Shown here one piece after another: positions 16,962-25,285 of a DNA stretch of 42,447 nucleotides. The notes below the pieces were generated by a model. The model saw only the letters and a program-made list of their open reading frames with translations. It was not told the origin of the DNA and made no database searches. Each line of letters starts with the position of its first letter. Within the stretch, counting starts at the first letter, position 1. Source of the stretch: Oscillospiraceae bacterium (GTDB taxonomy: Bacteria; Bacillota; Clostridia; Oscillospirales; Acutalibacteraceae); the NCBI GenBank assembly GCA_015065445.1, contig SVQF01000007.1:1-42447 (forward strand). Reading direction: 5' to 3'. The translations under genes and the position numbers were made by a program.

Positions 16962-18020
16962 TTAAAGTACGAACGAAGCGTACCTGATTGACTTACCGCT
17001 GAATCCCTTATAGATAGCGTTATCGCCTGCACCGAAAGCACCGTTACCGTCAAGGTCCATATCAGGATTCTGACTGTTGTAACCGTCCTTATAAAGTCCG
17101 TTATCACCTGCACCCCATACGCCGTTGGAGTCGTAGTCAACTGCAACAACAGGAATGTTCGGATAATCAGTTACATCGTTGCCGCTGAGAGTAATAACTC
17201 TCTCGTTTACGCAGTACTTTGTAATTCTGAGCGATACAGCGTCGTTAGGAATTTCAACATAGAACTTACCGTCGCTGTCGGTTGTTGTTGTTGCAACGAC
17301 TGCGTCGTTTGCGTCAAGAACGTCAACCGTAGCGTTTGCTACCTTTGAATCGGGAGCAAAGTTTGTTCCTGTTTCCTCGGTTGCTACTTTCAAAGTACCT
17401 GTAACAGTAATTTTTGATGACGGTGACATATCGAAGTCAAGGAAAGGATAATCGGTTGCGGTCTGCTCTAAGTCTTTGTAGACATAAGCGGCTTCGTTAC
17501 CCTCTTCTAAATTTGCGATAATGAATGTGTGATTTCTGCTTGTAGAGACTTGGAAGAAATCAGCAAAGTCGCCGTCGGTGTTAACGTCAACCGTAAGAGT
17601 TACCATTACAGTTTCGCCGTTAAGCTCGGTGTAAGTGGTGTTGTTAACGGTTGAGATAACAATAACAAATTTGTTGTTATCTGTGTCAACCTTGTATCCG
17701 CCATATTCAAAGCCTGAATTTTCAACATCTGCAATTGAGGTTACGTTTGTGATAGTAATATCATCTGTAAGCTGTGCAGTTAAATTGAAGATTGCGACGT
17801 TTGAAATATTTTTGAGTGCAAGATTAACTGTATATCTTTCACCTGCAGCAAGAGCATTGCCGTCTGCCTCATCGCCGTTTGAATCGAGGAACTGTGCACT
17901 GATGAATGGAGATTCTTCACCAAGCGGCACACCCTCAGCGAGTACGGTGAGCGGCATTGCTGCAATAATTAAAACAATGGAAAGGGCAGTAATCATTATT
18001 TTGTAAAGTGTTTTTTTCAT
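16962..18020 (-). CDS. Secreted protein: cohesin-like beta-sandwich plus dockerin
   Basis: A 352-residue exported protein. The signal peptide covers 1-29 (LPLTVLAEG). A beta-sandwich domain (about 35-195; LAAGERYTVNLALKNISNVA, then GETVMVTLTVDV) resembles a cohesin or related fold. A carboxypeptidase-regulatory-like domain (205-290; ATVDVLD ... TTDSDGKF) leads into a C-terminal dockerin with two EF-hand loops, D295-D306 (DYDSNGVWGAGD) and D322-D333 (DLDGNGAFGAGD). Both loops keep D1, D3, N5 and D12. The dockerin is almost identical to that of the upstream gene. Dockerins bind cohesins in cellulosome-type assemblies; the partner here is unknown. 41 bp separate it from the 1087-aa gene. Confidence 0.8.
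   Translation of the reverse strand: MKKTLYKIMITALSIVLIIAAMPLTVLAEGVPLGEESPFISAQFLDSNGDEADGNALAAGERYTVNLALKNISNVAIFNLTAQLTDDITITNVTSIADVENSGFEYGGYKVDTDNNKFVIVISTVNNTTYTELNGETVMVTLTVDVNTDGDFADFFQVSTSRNHTFIIANLEEGNEAAYVYKDLEQTATDYPFLDFDMSPSSKITVTGTLKVATEETGTNFAPDSKVANATVDVLDANDAVVATTTTDSDGKFYVEIPNDAVSLRITKYCVNERVITLSGNDVTDYPNIPVVAVDYDSNGVWGAGDNGLYKDGYNSQNPDMDLDGNGAFGAGDNAIYKGFSGKSIRYASFVL
16985..17168 (-). repeat. Near-identical dockerin-coding segment, copy B
   Basis: This 184-bp stretch differs from 18142-18325 at only two positions. Beyond 17168 the similarity of the two genes continues but drops clearly. Confidence 0.9.
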
Positions 18021-18064
18021 AATAAATCACTACTCTGTGCAAAAGCACAAATTTCCTTGCCCGA

Positions 18065-18084
18065 GTTGCCCCTTGCGGGGCAAC
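18065..18084 (-). other. Inter-ORF hairpin between the two dockerin genes
   Basis: Perfect 8-bp stem GTTGCCCC / GGGGCAAC with loop TTGC, in the 98-bp gap between the 2136-aa and 352-aa genes. It has no T-run in the transcribed direction, so it may be a processing, pausing or stability element rather than a full terminator. Confidence 0.6.
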
Positions 18085-18118
18085 CCGTAGTAGAATAGTT
18101 ATTAAGTATTAATACTTA

Positions 18119-21100
18119 TTATAATGTAAGGTCTGCATATCTGATTGACTTACCGCTGAATCCCTTATAGATAGCGTTATCGCCTGCACCGAATGCACCG
18201 TTACCGTCAAGATCCATATCAGGATTCTGACTGTTGTAACCGTCCTTATAAAGTCCGTTATCACCTGCACCCCATACGCCGTTGGAGTCGTAGTCAACTG
18301 CAACAACAGGAATGTTCGGATAATCGGATACTGCTTCACCGTTAAGAGTAATAACTCTTTCGTTTACGCAGTACTTAGAAATCTTGATAGAAACGCCGTT
18401 GTCAGGAACAACGATTGAGAACTTACCGTCGCTGTCGGTTGTAGTTGTTGCAACAACTGCACCGTTTGCGTCGAGAACGTCAACTGTAGCGTCTGCTACC
18501 TTTGAGTCAGGTGCAAAGTTTGTACCTGTCTCTTCTGTTGCTACCTTAACTGTACCTGTTACGGTGTAGCCTTCGCCCTCAGGCTCGCCAACAAACTCTT
18601 CGAGGTTGTTTTCTGCGATGATGAGGTGTGACTTAGCTGTGTAGCAATCGCTTACTTCTGCGTCGAGTGATGTTGCGTCTGCACGGCCTGTCTGAGCTGT
18701 GTCAACAGCAGCACCGAGTGCGTCGATGTAAGCCTTCCAGGAAGCGTCTGTGTAAGCCTTGTTACCCTCAGCGTCCTCGTTAACGATTTCGCCGTTCTTA
18801 ACTGTACCGAAGCGAACTTCAGAAGCAGTTGTTGATACAGAGTACGGATATACAGGATCACTTTCGTGAGCTCCCTTAGTTGAGTATGTGAATCTGTAAG
18901 CCTCGTCGCTTGTCTTAGTTGCTGTGTAAGCACTGTAAGCATTGCCTGAAGCGTGGTCGATTTCACTCTCAAGTCTGTTACCGGCTTTGTAGCTGATATG
19001 AGTAGCATCTGCTCTTGCCTTGTAAAGCTCATATACACGGATTGCTTCACTGATTTCTACAGCAGAAGCCTCTGTTGTGTAAGTCGGCTCGTAAACATAA
19101 AGTGTGCCGTCAATAGCGTCGCCGATGTTGTATTCTTCAACCTTGTCGTAACCGCCTGTAGCGTTAGCTGCATAATAATCAGTATCATACTGATATGTGG
19201 TGTCGGTTGTAGCAACAGGAGTCCACTCTGTTGCAAGAATGCCCTCTGCTTCCTTAGCAACCTTAACCATTGCCTCGTAGTTAGCAACGATGAAGTTTAC
19301 ATTGTTAAGACCTTCACGGTCTTCAGATACGCCTTCAACAATTCTGTTTGCAGCGTTCTTAACGTTCTTCTTAACCTGCTCCATCCAGTAGTCAAGGTTA
19401 TTGCTGAGACCTTCGTATTCTGAACGGTACTCAGTGCCGTCGTTCGGCTTAGTAATTGTCTGACCTTCAGGAAGCTTGTAAGTAGGATCGTCTGTTGAGT
19501 TAACCTTGTTACCGTCAGTATCTCTGTATACAAACTGAACCTGCTTGTAAATTGTAGCACCTGTGCTGTCTGTTTCAACTTCGCTGGTGTCTACAAGATA
19601 CGGATAAGTATAAGTAGTAGTATCCCACTCCTGCTTGTACTTAGCCTGGTTAGCTACATACCATACGCCGTCAACCTTTGTTACAGGCATACCTACAGCG
19701 TCTTCGCCGTTTGTAACGTCAGAATCTGTAAGTTTGTGTGCGTCGTCAGCGTAGTAGATTGGAAGCTGGCAGTCAACATCGTTGTACCAATAACCGTCGT
19801 CGCCCTTAACTGCTGAAATAAGCATAGCTGACGGAAGTGCAACTGATGTAGGAACAGGCTGATAAGCCTTGTCGCCTGTCTCTTTTGTGGTATCGCTTGT
19901 TACTGTTGCTCTGATTGTCTCTGAACCGAGAGTACGAGCGTTATTCTGGTTGATAGGCTCGGAAATCTTAGCAACTGCAAGCTGGAATCCATTCTGAAGT
20001 GATTCATAAATAGCTGATGATGTGCCGTCATAGTCAGAAAGGTCAGAATCCTGATATGCAGCCATTGTCTGAATATCAGCTTCGTAAGCCTGCTGAAGAA
20101 CTGCAGCCTGAGTATCATCTGCTACGTAAAGGTTAAATGTTGTCTTAGCTTCGTCGTTGTTTCTGAAGAAGTCAATCTGTACAGATTCCATAAACTTGCT
20201 AAGCTCTGTAGTACCGTCATACTTAAGGAATACCTTAGAGTTATCCTCTGTATTCTTCTTAAGTCTGTTCTTACCTACGCCGAAGTAGATACCCGGAACA
20301 GGTGTACCCCAGGAGATAGATACCTTAGACTTTGAGTTGCCGTAGTTACCCTGAAGAAGACCGGTTGTAGGTCTAACAAATACAGCGTTGTAGAGGTATT
20401 CGGTTGTGCCGTCTGCTCTTACACGTGCAATTTCACGGTCAACACCTGTAACAGCGCCTGAAGCAAGAGCCTCGTCAAATGTCCATACAACGTGCGGACG
20501 GGTTGAGAAACCGTCTGAGTTCTGGATTGAAGAGTCGAGTGCAGCAATTTCGTCAGCTGTATAACCTTCGTAACCGCCGCTGAGACCGCCGCCTGAACCG
20601 TTATCGTCTACAGATGCGGAGTAAGAGTTGGTGTTCTTGGAACCACGGTACCAAGTACCATTATAATAGTAGTCATAAAGGTCATAGTTAATGATGCTAC
20701 CGTTACTCTTATCAATAGCAGCGTAAGCCAGAGTTGTATCTGTGCCGCTTGCTGTTGACTGTGTTGAAGCTACTGTGCCGTTTGAAACTGCATAGTACTT
20801 AACACCGCTCTTAGCGTATGTGAAGATACCGTCCATTGCCTTGTAACCGTCACCGAACAGCGGGTTGTTACGGTTCTTCATATAGAATGTAAGAGTGTTG
20901 ATGGATTCAGGATCACTCATAGGAACGATGAAGTCCTTAGGAGTTCTGTATCTGAAACCGCTTGAACCACTCGGGCAGTCAACTTCATTATAATATGAAG
21001 AGTTTGTGCTGAGTGTGTTTCCGCTGTAAGCGTTTTCCTTCCAACCCTTTGCAATTGTGTGATACATAAAGGTCTTGGTCTTGAGGTCTGTGTAAAGAGC

Positions 21101-24100
21101 CTCGCCGCCGTTGCCGAGTGTAACATTGTAATGGATTGTGAAGGTGTAAAGGATGCTACCGATAGCTGCTGAAGGAGCCTTACCTGTGATAGCAATCTTT
21201 TCTGTTGCTTCAGGAGCAATAGTTGCTGTTTTCTTAGCAAGGTTAATCTGTGAAGTTGTTGTTGTTGAAGCACCGCTTGAGTTTGTGGTAGCTTCAACGT
21301 CGATACCTGTAACTTCTACATAAAGTCTGTTGTCCTGAACAACCTGACCGTCAGTTCTGCCGGTGGTGTTGTAAGCTCTGTTGATACCGATTGAACCGTT
21401 CTTAATGTTGAGGTAGTTGGTATCAAGAGTACCTGCAGCAGTGAGGCCTGAAATAGACGCATTCTGTACAGATGCTGTAACTGCACCGAATGTGTGAGGA
21501 CCAATCTGAGGAGTGAAGTCAGGGACGAAGCTATTAACTGCAGAAGCAGCAAACATCAAAGCTGTCCAAGCACCCTTAGGACCGGTTGCGTTAACGCCGT
21601 CGAAGCCGCCGAGAGCTGTATAAAGGTTAGCTACGAGAAGTGACAGATAGCCGAGGTCGTTAGATGATGTAACTGTACCTGCTGAGCCGTTGCCCTTGTA
21701 GTTACCGAGCCAGCTTACGTGAAGCATTGTGTCGAACGGTGTTGCAGAATTAAGTTCTGCATAAGTAGGAAGAATCTGGTTGTAACCCTTGCCGTAGCGT
21801 GGGCCAAGAAGATTATTGATGATTGAAACAACGATGTCGTCGTAAACCATCTCGTCAATACCCTTGCTTGAAATCGGTTCTGAGCAGCAGATAGTGTAAA
21901 CTCTCTCAAGCAAGTCTGTGATACCTGTGCCGTTACCGTCTTCGCCGCCGATATTAAGAATGTTCTTAATAATATCGTTATAGATAAGGTCTTCAGAACT
22001 GAACTGTCCGCTGTATGCAGATGTGCCGTACTGAAGTTCACCCATAATAGGTAAGAGTTTGTTTACAACATTATCAACGTTTGTCCACAGGCTGTTTGTA
22101 GGCTGAACAAGTGCTTTACCGCTTGAATCAGCAACGCCGAGGAGTGTAGCAACAGACTTGCTCTGTGCTGTTGTTGATGAACCGCCCTTAACTGCAGGAT
22201 ACTTGTAGTCTGATGCATAGTAGCATACTACTGAGTTAGCAAGATCCCAGATTGAAGAGCTGTCTGAAGTTGTTGTGTCGTAAACGTTCCACTCAGAGCC
22301 ATCAGTGTTTCTTACAGGAACGAATGCCTGTACAACGTAGCCTACTGCGTCACGAGCCATAGGAAGAATGCAGGTGTCAAAATCTGCTTCAATCTTGCCG
22401 TCAGCGTCGTATGTTACGAAGTTACTGTAATCTCTGTCAGGAAGAACATATGAAAGGTATTCTGCAAGAGCAAGATAACCTGCACCCTCTGCGTCCTTAA
22501 CCTTATCCCAGTCTTCGTGGTGGATTGTGTTTGCAATGCTTACATTCTGAACGACTGCAGCAACTGCAAGCGGAATAGCAGCCTCTTCAAAGTTACCTTC
22601 TGTGAGGTTGGTTGTTCCGTTATAAGTGATGTTGTGGTCCTTATAGAACTGGTTGAAGATGTACGGGTCAGCTGCGTTTGCTGCATACTCAAACATAGCG
22701 AGTGCGTTAGAAACAAGAGTTTCTGCACTTGTTCTGATGTTAGCTGCTTTGCCGCTGCCTGTAAGATCCATATTACCTGTTGTAACCATAGTAGGAACGT
22801 GGAGGTCTGTAGCAACTACGCCTCTTTCACTACCTTGGAAACCGATATTTGAGCTCTCAGGGAAGAGAACCTTTGTAGCAGCAACGAGAAGGTCGTTGAG
22901 TGCTGCAGGGATTGATGAGTATTCATCGTTATCAAATGCTGCTGTAATGAAATCATCAATTTCCTTAGTACCGGTCTGCTCAAAGTAGAGGTTGATAGGA
23001 CCTGTCTGTACATCGAAATAGTAGTCAGCCATCGGGCTGTAACGAAGTTTAACAAAGAGTGACTTTGACTTAATGTCTCTCCAGTTGCCTTCAGCGTCTT
23101 CAGAGATGCTTCTGTCAAATGTGAGGTTAGTCTTGATGTACTCTTTCATCTTAGCTGCTGATAAACCGTAGCCAGGAGCGATTTCGGCAATCCACTCGTC
23201 AACGTGGTCATACATATCAGCACCCTTGTTAGCTGTGCTCCAGCCGTACTTGCCCGAACGCCACAGATAGTAGTGGTTATCGAAGTTTGTGCCGTGAGTA
23301 TTCTCGGTGTCGTCGTGGTTGTCGTAGTTTACGTGAAGAAGACCGATTGTAGCCTTAAGTGCTGTGTTCCATGCAATCTTAGCTGCATCGTAAGCAACAT
23401 CAAGAAGGTTGTCGGTTGTCTCTACTGTAAGAACGTCTGAGTCATAGCGGAAGAGATAAACGTTACCTTCATCTGTGTAGTGAAGTTTTCCGTCGTAGTC
23501 TGTTCCGTTAGCTGCGTTATACGCTGCTGTGATTTCAGCAGTATTTTCATCTGTTAAAGTCTGACCGTTATCTTCAGCATATGCTTTAAGTGCTGCGTAA
23601 CGGGTCTTTGAAGAGTCAGCCGGTGTGCCGAGGTCATTATTCTTTTCCTGATAAGTAATCTCTGCATTAATCTGCTGGAGAAGCTGAGTGCTGAGTGCTT
23701 CAAAGAGTCTGGTGTCGAAATTCCAGTTTGTAAGATTACCGTTGCTGTCGGTAGCTTTGTATGTAGCAAGTTCTTCGTCGGTATACCATTTGGTATTTGT
23801 GAAGATAAGGTTAGCAACAACGTTGTAAGCAAGGTCGTTCTGGTAGTTATCCCACATACCGAGTGTATCCTTAAGGATATCAAAGATGTCTGAGCTTCCT
23901 GCTAAGTTGCTTACAACACCGCCGAGGATTGTACCAAGGTTGAAGTCGCCGATAACAAGCTTACGGAATACGTTGTTACCGTCTTTTGTGTTGTCGTAGA
24001 GAAGTCTTGCAACAGCTATAAGAATTTCTTTAGCTGTGTACTTAGCACGATAGCTTCTGCCACACTTAGAAACAACATCTGATGCACTTGTTGAATAGCT

Positions 24101-24529
24101 TTCTGCAAGGTCTGCAACGCCATTGAGATTAATGTTTTTAACGTCGCCGCCTACAAGACCGCCATATGAGTCAAGAAGGTCATCAGCCTGCTCAACTGTA
24201 TAGATAAGACCGTCAACGCTGTCGAGGTACGCATCAATTTTGATGGTAGCAACAACGATGTTCTGGCTGAAGTGATACTCGTCAAAACCAACGAGGTTTT
24301 TCATTGTCCAGGAAAGATTTGCGTCTGCCCAGTCAAGAATAGCTTCAGCTGTCTGCTCATCTGTAGTCTCTGCCCATGCAAGGAAGTTGTAAGCAAGATT
24401 TTCGTCATGATAATCTTCAGCTCTTGCATATGCTGTGAGAGCACCTGTGAAGCAGGAAATTGCCATCAAAGCCGAAAGAAACAAAGCAATCAATTTTTTG
24501 GTAAAAATCTTAGATTTTTTTGATTCCAA
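18119..24529 (-). CDS. Giant secreted protein with C-terminal dockerin
   Basis: A 2136-residue exported protein. The signal peptide is about residues 1-36 (LIALFLSALMAISCFTGALTAYA). A long mainly helical region runs to about 1030, then Ig-like beta strands (about 1040-1180) and a mixed region with many Tyr/Asp/Thr. A FIVAR-like helical segment (about 1930-2000; SWKAYIDALGAAVD) follows, then a regulatory-like beta domain and a dockerin. The EF-hand loops are at 2079-2090 and 2106-2117, with the same DxDxNG...GAGD pattern as the next gene. No catalytic motif recognised. The start is TTG at 24529, 10 nt after GGAGG; it is the only start before the signal peptide. First gene of the operon. Confidence 0.82.
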   Translation of the reverse strand: MESKKSKIFTKKLIALFLSALMAISCFTGALTAYARAEDYHDENLAYNFLAWAETTDEQTAEAILDWADANLSWTMKNLVGFDEYHFSQNIVVATIKIDAYLDSVDGLIYTVEQADDLLDSYGGLVGGDVKNINLNGVADLAESYSTSASDVVSKCGRSYRAKYTAKEILIAVARLLYDNTKDGNNVFRKLVIGDFNLGTILGGVVSNLAGSSDIFDILKDTLGMWDNYQNDLAYNVVANLIFTNTKWYTDEELATYKATDSNGNLTNWNFDTRLFEALSTQLLQQINAEITYQEKNNDLGTPADSSKTRYAALKAYAEDNGQTLTDENTAEITAAYNAANGTDYDGKLHYTDEGNVYLFRYDSDVLTVETTDNLLDVAYDAAKIAWNTALKATIGLLHVNYDNHDDTENTHGTNFDNHYYLWRSGKYGWSTANKGADMYDHVDEWIAEIAPGYGLSAAKMKEYIKTNLTFDRSISEDAEGNWRDIKSKSLFVKLRYSPMADYYFDVQTGPINLYFEQTGTKEIDDFITAAFDNDEYSSIPAALNDLLVAATKVLFPESSNIGFQGSERGVVATDLHVPTMVTTGNMDLTGSGKAANIRTSAETLVSNALAMFEYAANAADPYIFNQFYKDHNITYNGTTNLTEGNFEEAAIPLAVAAVVQNVSIANTIHHEDWDKVKDAEGAGYLALAEYLSYVLPDRDYSNFVTYDADGKIEADFDTCILPMARDAVGYVVQAFVPVRNTDGSEWNVYDTTTSDSSSIWDLANSVVCYYASDYKYPAVKGGSSTTAQSKSVATLLGVADSSGKALVQPTNSLWTNVDNVVNKLLPIMGELQYGTSAYSGQFSSEDLIYNDIIKNILNIGGEDGNGTGITDLLERVYTICCSEPISSKGIDEMVYDDIVVSIINNLLGPRYGKGYNQILPTYAELNSATPFDTMLHVSWLGNYKGNGSAGTVTSSNDLGYLSLLVANLYTALGGFDGVNATGPKGAWTALMFAASAVNSFVPDFTPQIGPHTFGAVTASVQNASISGLTAAGTLDTNYLNIKNGSIGINRAYNTTGRTDGQVVQDNRLYVEVTGIDVEATTNSSGASTTTTSQINLAKKTATIAPEATEKIAITGKAPSAAIGSILYTFTIHYNVTLGNGGEALYTDLKTKTFMYHTIAKGWKENAYSGNTLSTNSSYYNEVDCPSGSSGFRYRTPKDFIVPMSDPESINTLTFYMKNRNNPLFGDGYKAMDGIFTYAKSGVKYYAVSNGTVASTQSTASGTDTTLAYAAIDKSNGSIINYDLYDYYYNGTWYRGSKNTNSYSASVDDNGSGGGLSGGYEGYTADEIAALDSSIQNSDGFSTRPHVVWTFDEALASGAVTGVDREIARVRADGTTEYLYNAVFVRPTTGLLQGNYGNSKSKVSISWGTPVPGIYFGVGKNRLKKNTEDNSKVFLKYDGTTELSKFMESVQIDFFRNNDEAKTTFNLYVADDTQAAVLQQAYEADIQTMAAYQDSDLSDYDGTSSAIYESLQNGFQLAVAKISEPINQNNARTLGSETIRATVTSDTTKETGDKAYQPVPTSVALPSAMLISAVKGDDGYWYNDVDCQLPIYYADDAHKLTDSDVTNGEDAVGMPVTKVDGVWYVANQAKYKQEWDTTTYTYPYLVDTSEVETDSTGATIYKQVQFVYRDTDGNKVNSTDDPTYKLPEGQTITKPNDGTEYRSEYEGLSNNLDYWMEQVKKNVKNAANRIVEGVSEDREGLNNVNFIVANYEAMVKVAKEAEGILATEWTPVATTDTTYQYDTDYYAANATGGYDKVEEYNIGDAIDGTLYVYEPTYTTEASAVEISEAIRVYELYKARADATHISYKAGNRLESEIDHASGNAYSAYTATKTSDEAYRFTYSTKGAHESDPVYPYSVSTTASEVRFGTVKNGEIVNEDAEGNKAYTDASWKAYIDALGAAVDTAQTGRADATSLDAEVSDCYTAKSHLIIAENNLEEFVGEPEGEGYTVTGTVKVATEETGTNFAPDSKVADATVDVLDANGAVVATTTTDSDGKFSIVVPDNGVSIKISKYCVNERVITLNGEAVSDYPNIPVVAVDYDSNGVWGAGDNGLYKDGYNSQNPDMDLDGNGAFGAGDNAIYKGFSGKSIRYADLTL
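18142..18325 (-). repeat. Near-identical dockerin-coding segment, copy A
   Basis: Partner of 16985-17168 (182 of 184 bases identical), encoding both EF-hand loops and the preceding strand. Confidence 0.9.
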
Positions 24530-24581
24530 TTTAAATTTTCCTCCGAATTAAAAATTACGAATAACGCATTTAATTGACTAA

Positions 24582-24682
24582 CGTGATGTCGCAATCTCTG
24601 ACCTCGCTGCAAAAGTTGCAGCAGATTGAAGGTATTTAACCACCGTTAGAGGCTAAGCCCACTCAAAAAAACGCATATCACG
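24582..24682 (-). ncRNA. Candidate structured leader RNA of the 2136-aa gene
   Basis: A pairing CGTGAT/ATCACG (24677-24682 with 24582-24587) closes a domain of about 100 nt that begins almost at the predicted transcription start. Inside it, AGATTG/CAATCT (24623-24628 with 24592-24597) stacks on a perfect 7-bp GCTGCAA/TTGCAGC hairpin (24606-24622) with an 8-nt one-sided bulge. Two smaller hairpins (GGCTAAGCC, GGT...ACC) fill the other half. The layout is riboswitch-like, but I could not match it to the TPP, FMN, SAM, cyclic-di-GMP, cyclic-di-AMP, glycine, ZTP, THF or fluoride consensus. No terminator follows it. Confidence 0.4.
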
Positions 24683-24689
24683 CAAATAT

Positions 24690-24718
24690 ATTAAATCACT
24701 ATTTAATCTTAAAGTCAA
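24690..24718 (-). promoter_or_regulatory. Promoter of the dockerin operon
   Basis: On the minus strand TTGACT (24718-24713) and TTTAAT (24695-24690) have a 17-bp spacer; predicted start near 24683, giving a leader of about 155 nt. Confidence 0.6.
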
Positions 24719-24789
24719 TAAGAAATTACGAATTTTTAACATATTATATACAGTTGTCCAAAAGTGTGAACATTTTGTGAACTACCCCC

Positions 24790-24818
24790 TTGACAAACCG
24801 AAAGAAATATAGTATGAT
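24790..24818 (+). promoter_or_regulatory. Distal promoter of the 2466-aa surface protein gene
   Basis: A consensus TTGACA (24790-24795), 17-bp spacer and TATGAT (24813-24818). The transcript would carry a leader of about 460 nt that includes the structured segment 24999-25099. Confidence 0.7.
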
Positions 24819-24998
24819 TCAGTTAGATTGTTAACAATTTGTTCAAAATCATTTTACAATTAGTCAAAATTTAGTTTTACACATTGTTATTTGTGTATGT
24901 AAAGTTATAATCTTTACAGTGAATTTTTGATGCAAGTATTTTGCTTTACACAACAGCATTTTGTGGCTTGATTTCGGGGCATAAACTACATATTGGAA

Positions 24999-25099
24999 CG
25001 GCGTAAAGCAGGGCGACTTTTCAGATTTTGAAAATCGGCTTGTTTTTCGTGTCTGTAATGACAAAATCGGCAAAGTGTAAGTCGGTTTTTTCTACGCCG
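24999..25099. other. Structured intergenic segment between tandem promoters
   Basis: CGGCGTA (24999-25005) pairs with TACGCCG (25093-25099), and CGACTT (25014-25019) with AAGTCG (25079-25084). The roughly 60-nt interior has further small stems (GATTTT/AAATC, TGTC/GACA). A T-run sits within the closing arm. No convincing ORF covers it. It could be a leader element or a small RNA on either strand; family not recognised. Confidence 0.4.
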
Positions 25100-25157
25100 C
25101 TTAGTCGAAATATGGTAAAAAAGTTTAATAATTTGTGAATTATTTTTGAATTTTATA

Positions 25158-25186
25158 TTGACTTAATTTTTTAAATCTGTTATATA
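25158..25186 (+). promoter_or_regulatory. Proximal promoter of the 2466-aa surface protein gene
   Basis: TTGACT (25158-25163), 17-bp spacer, TATATA (25181-25186). The leader from about 25194 contains two hairpins, CGCAGAG/CTCTGCG (25206-25234) and TGCGGG/CCCGCA (25243-25258), before the AAAGGAGAG site. Confidence 0.7.
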
Positions 25187-25285
25187 TATAATTGAGTTTG
25201 CTTGTCGCAGAGTAAAATCCGGAATTGCTCTGCGTTCTCATATGCGGGTGTTCCCGCAAATCATTTAGGAAAAGGAGAGATGATT

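Noticed and set aside
18109-18339. Alternative-frame open frames repeated in both dockerin segments
   Set aside because: They are frame shadows of the near-identical dockerin DNA and have no start signals of their own.
24582-24682. Known riboswitch (cyclic-di-GMP, cyclic-di-AMP, THF, ZTP) in the leader
   Set aside because: None of the conserved core strings of these classes is present, so it is listed only as a candidate structured RNA.
24864-25073. A 69-codon minus-strand open frame in the divergent intergenic region
   Set aside because: No ribosome binding site, basic low-complexity composition, and it overlaps the structured segment and the expected leader of the 2466-aa gene.
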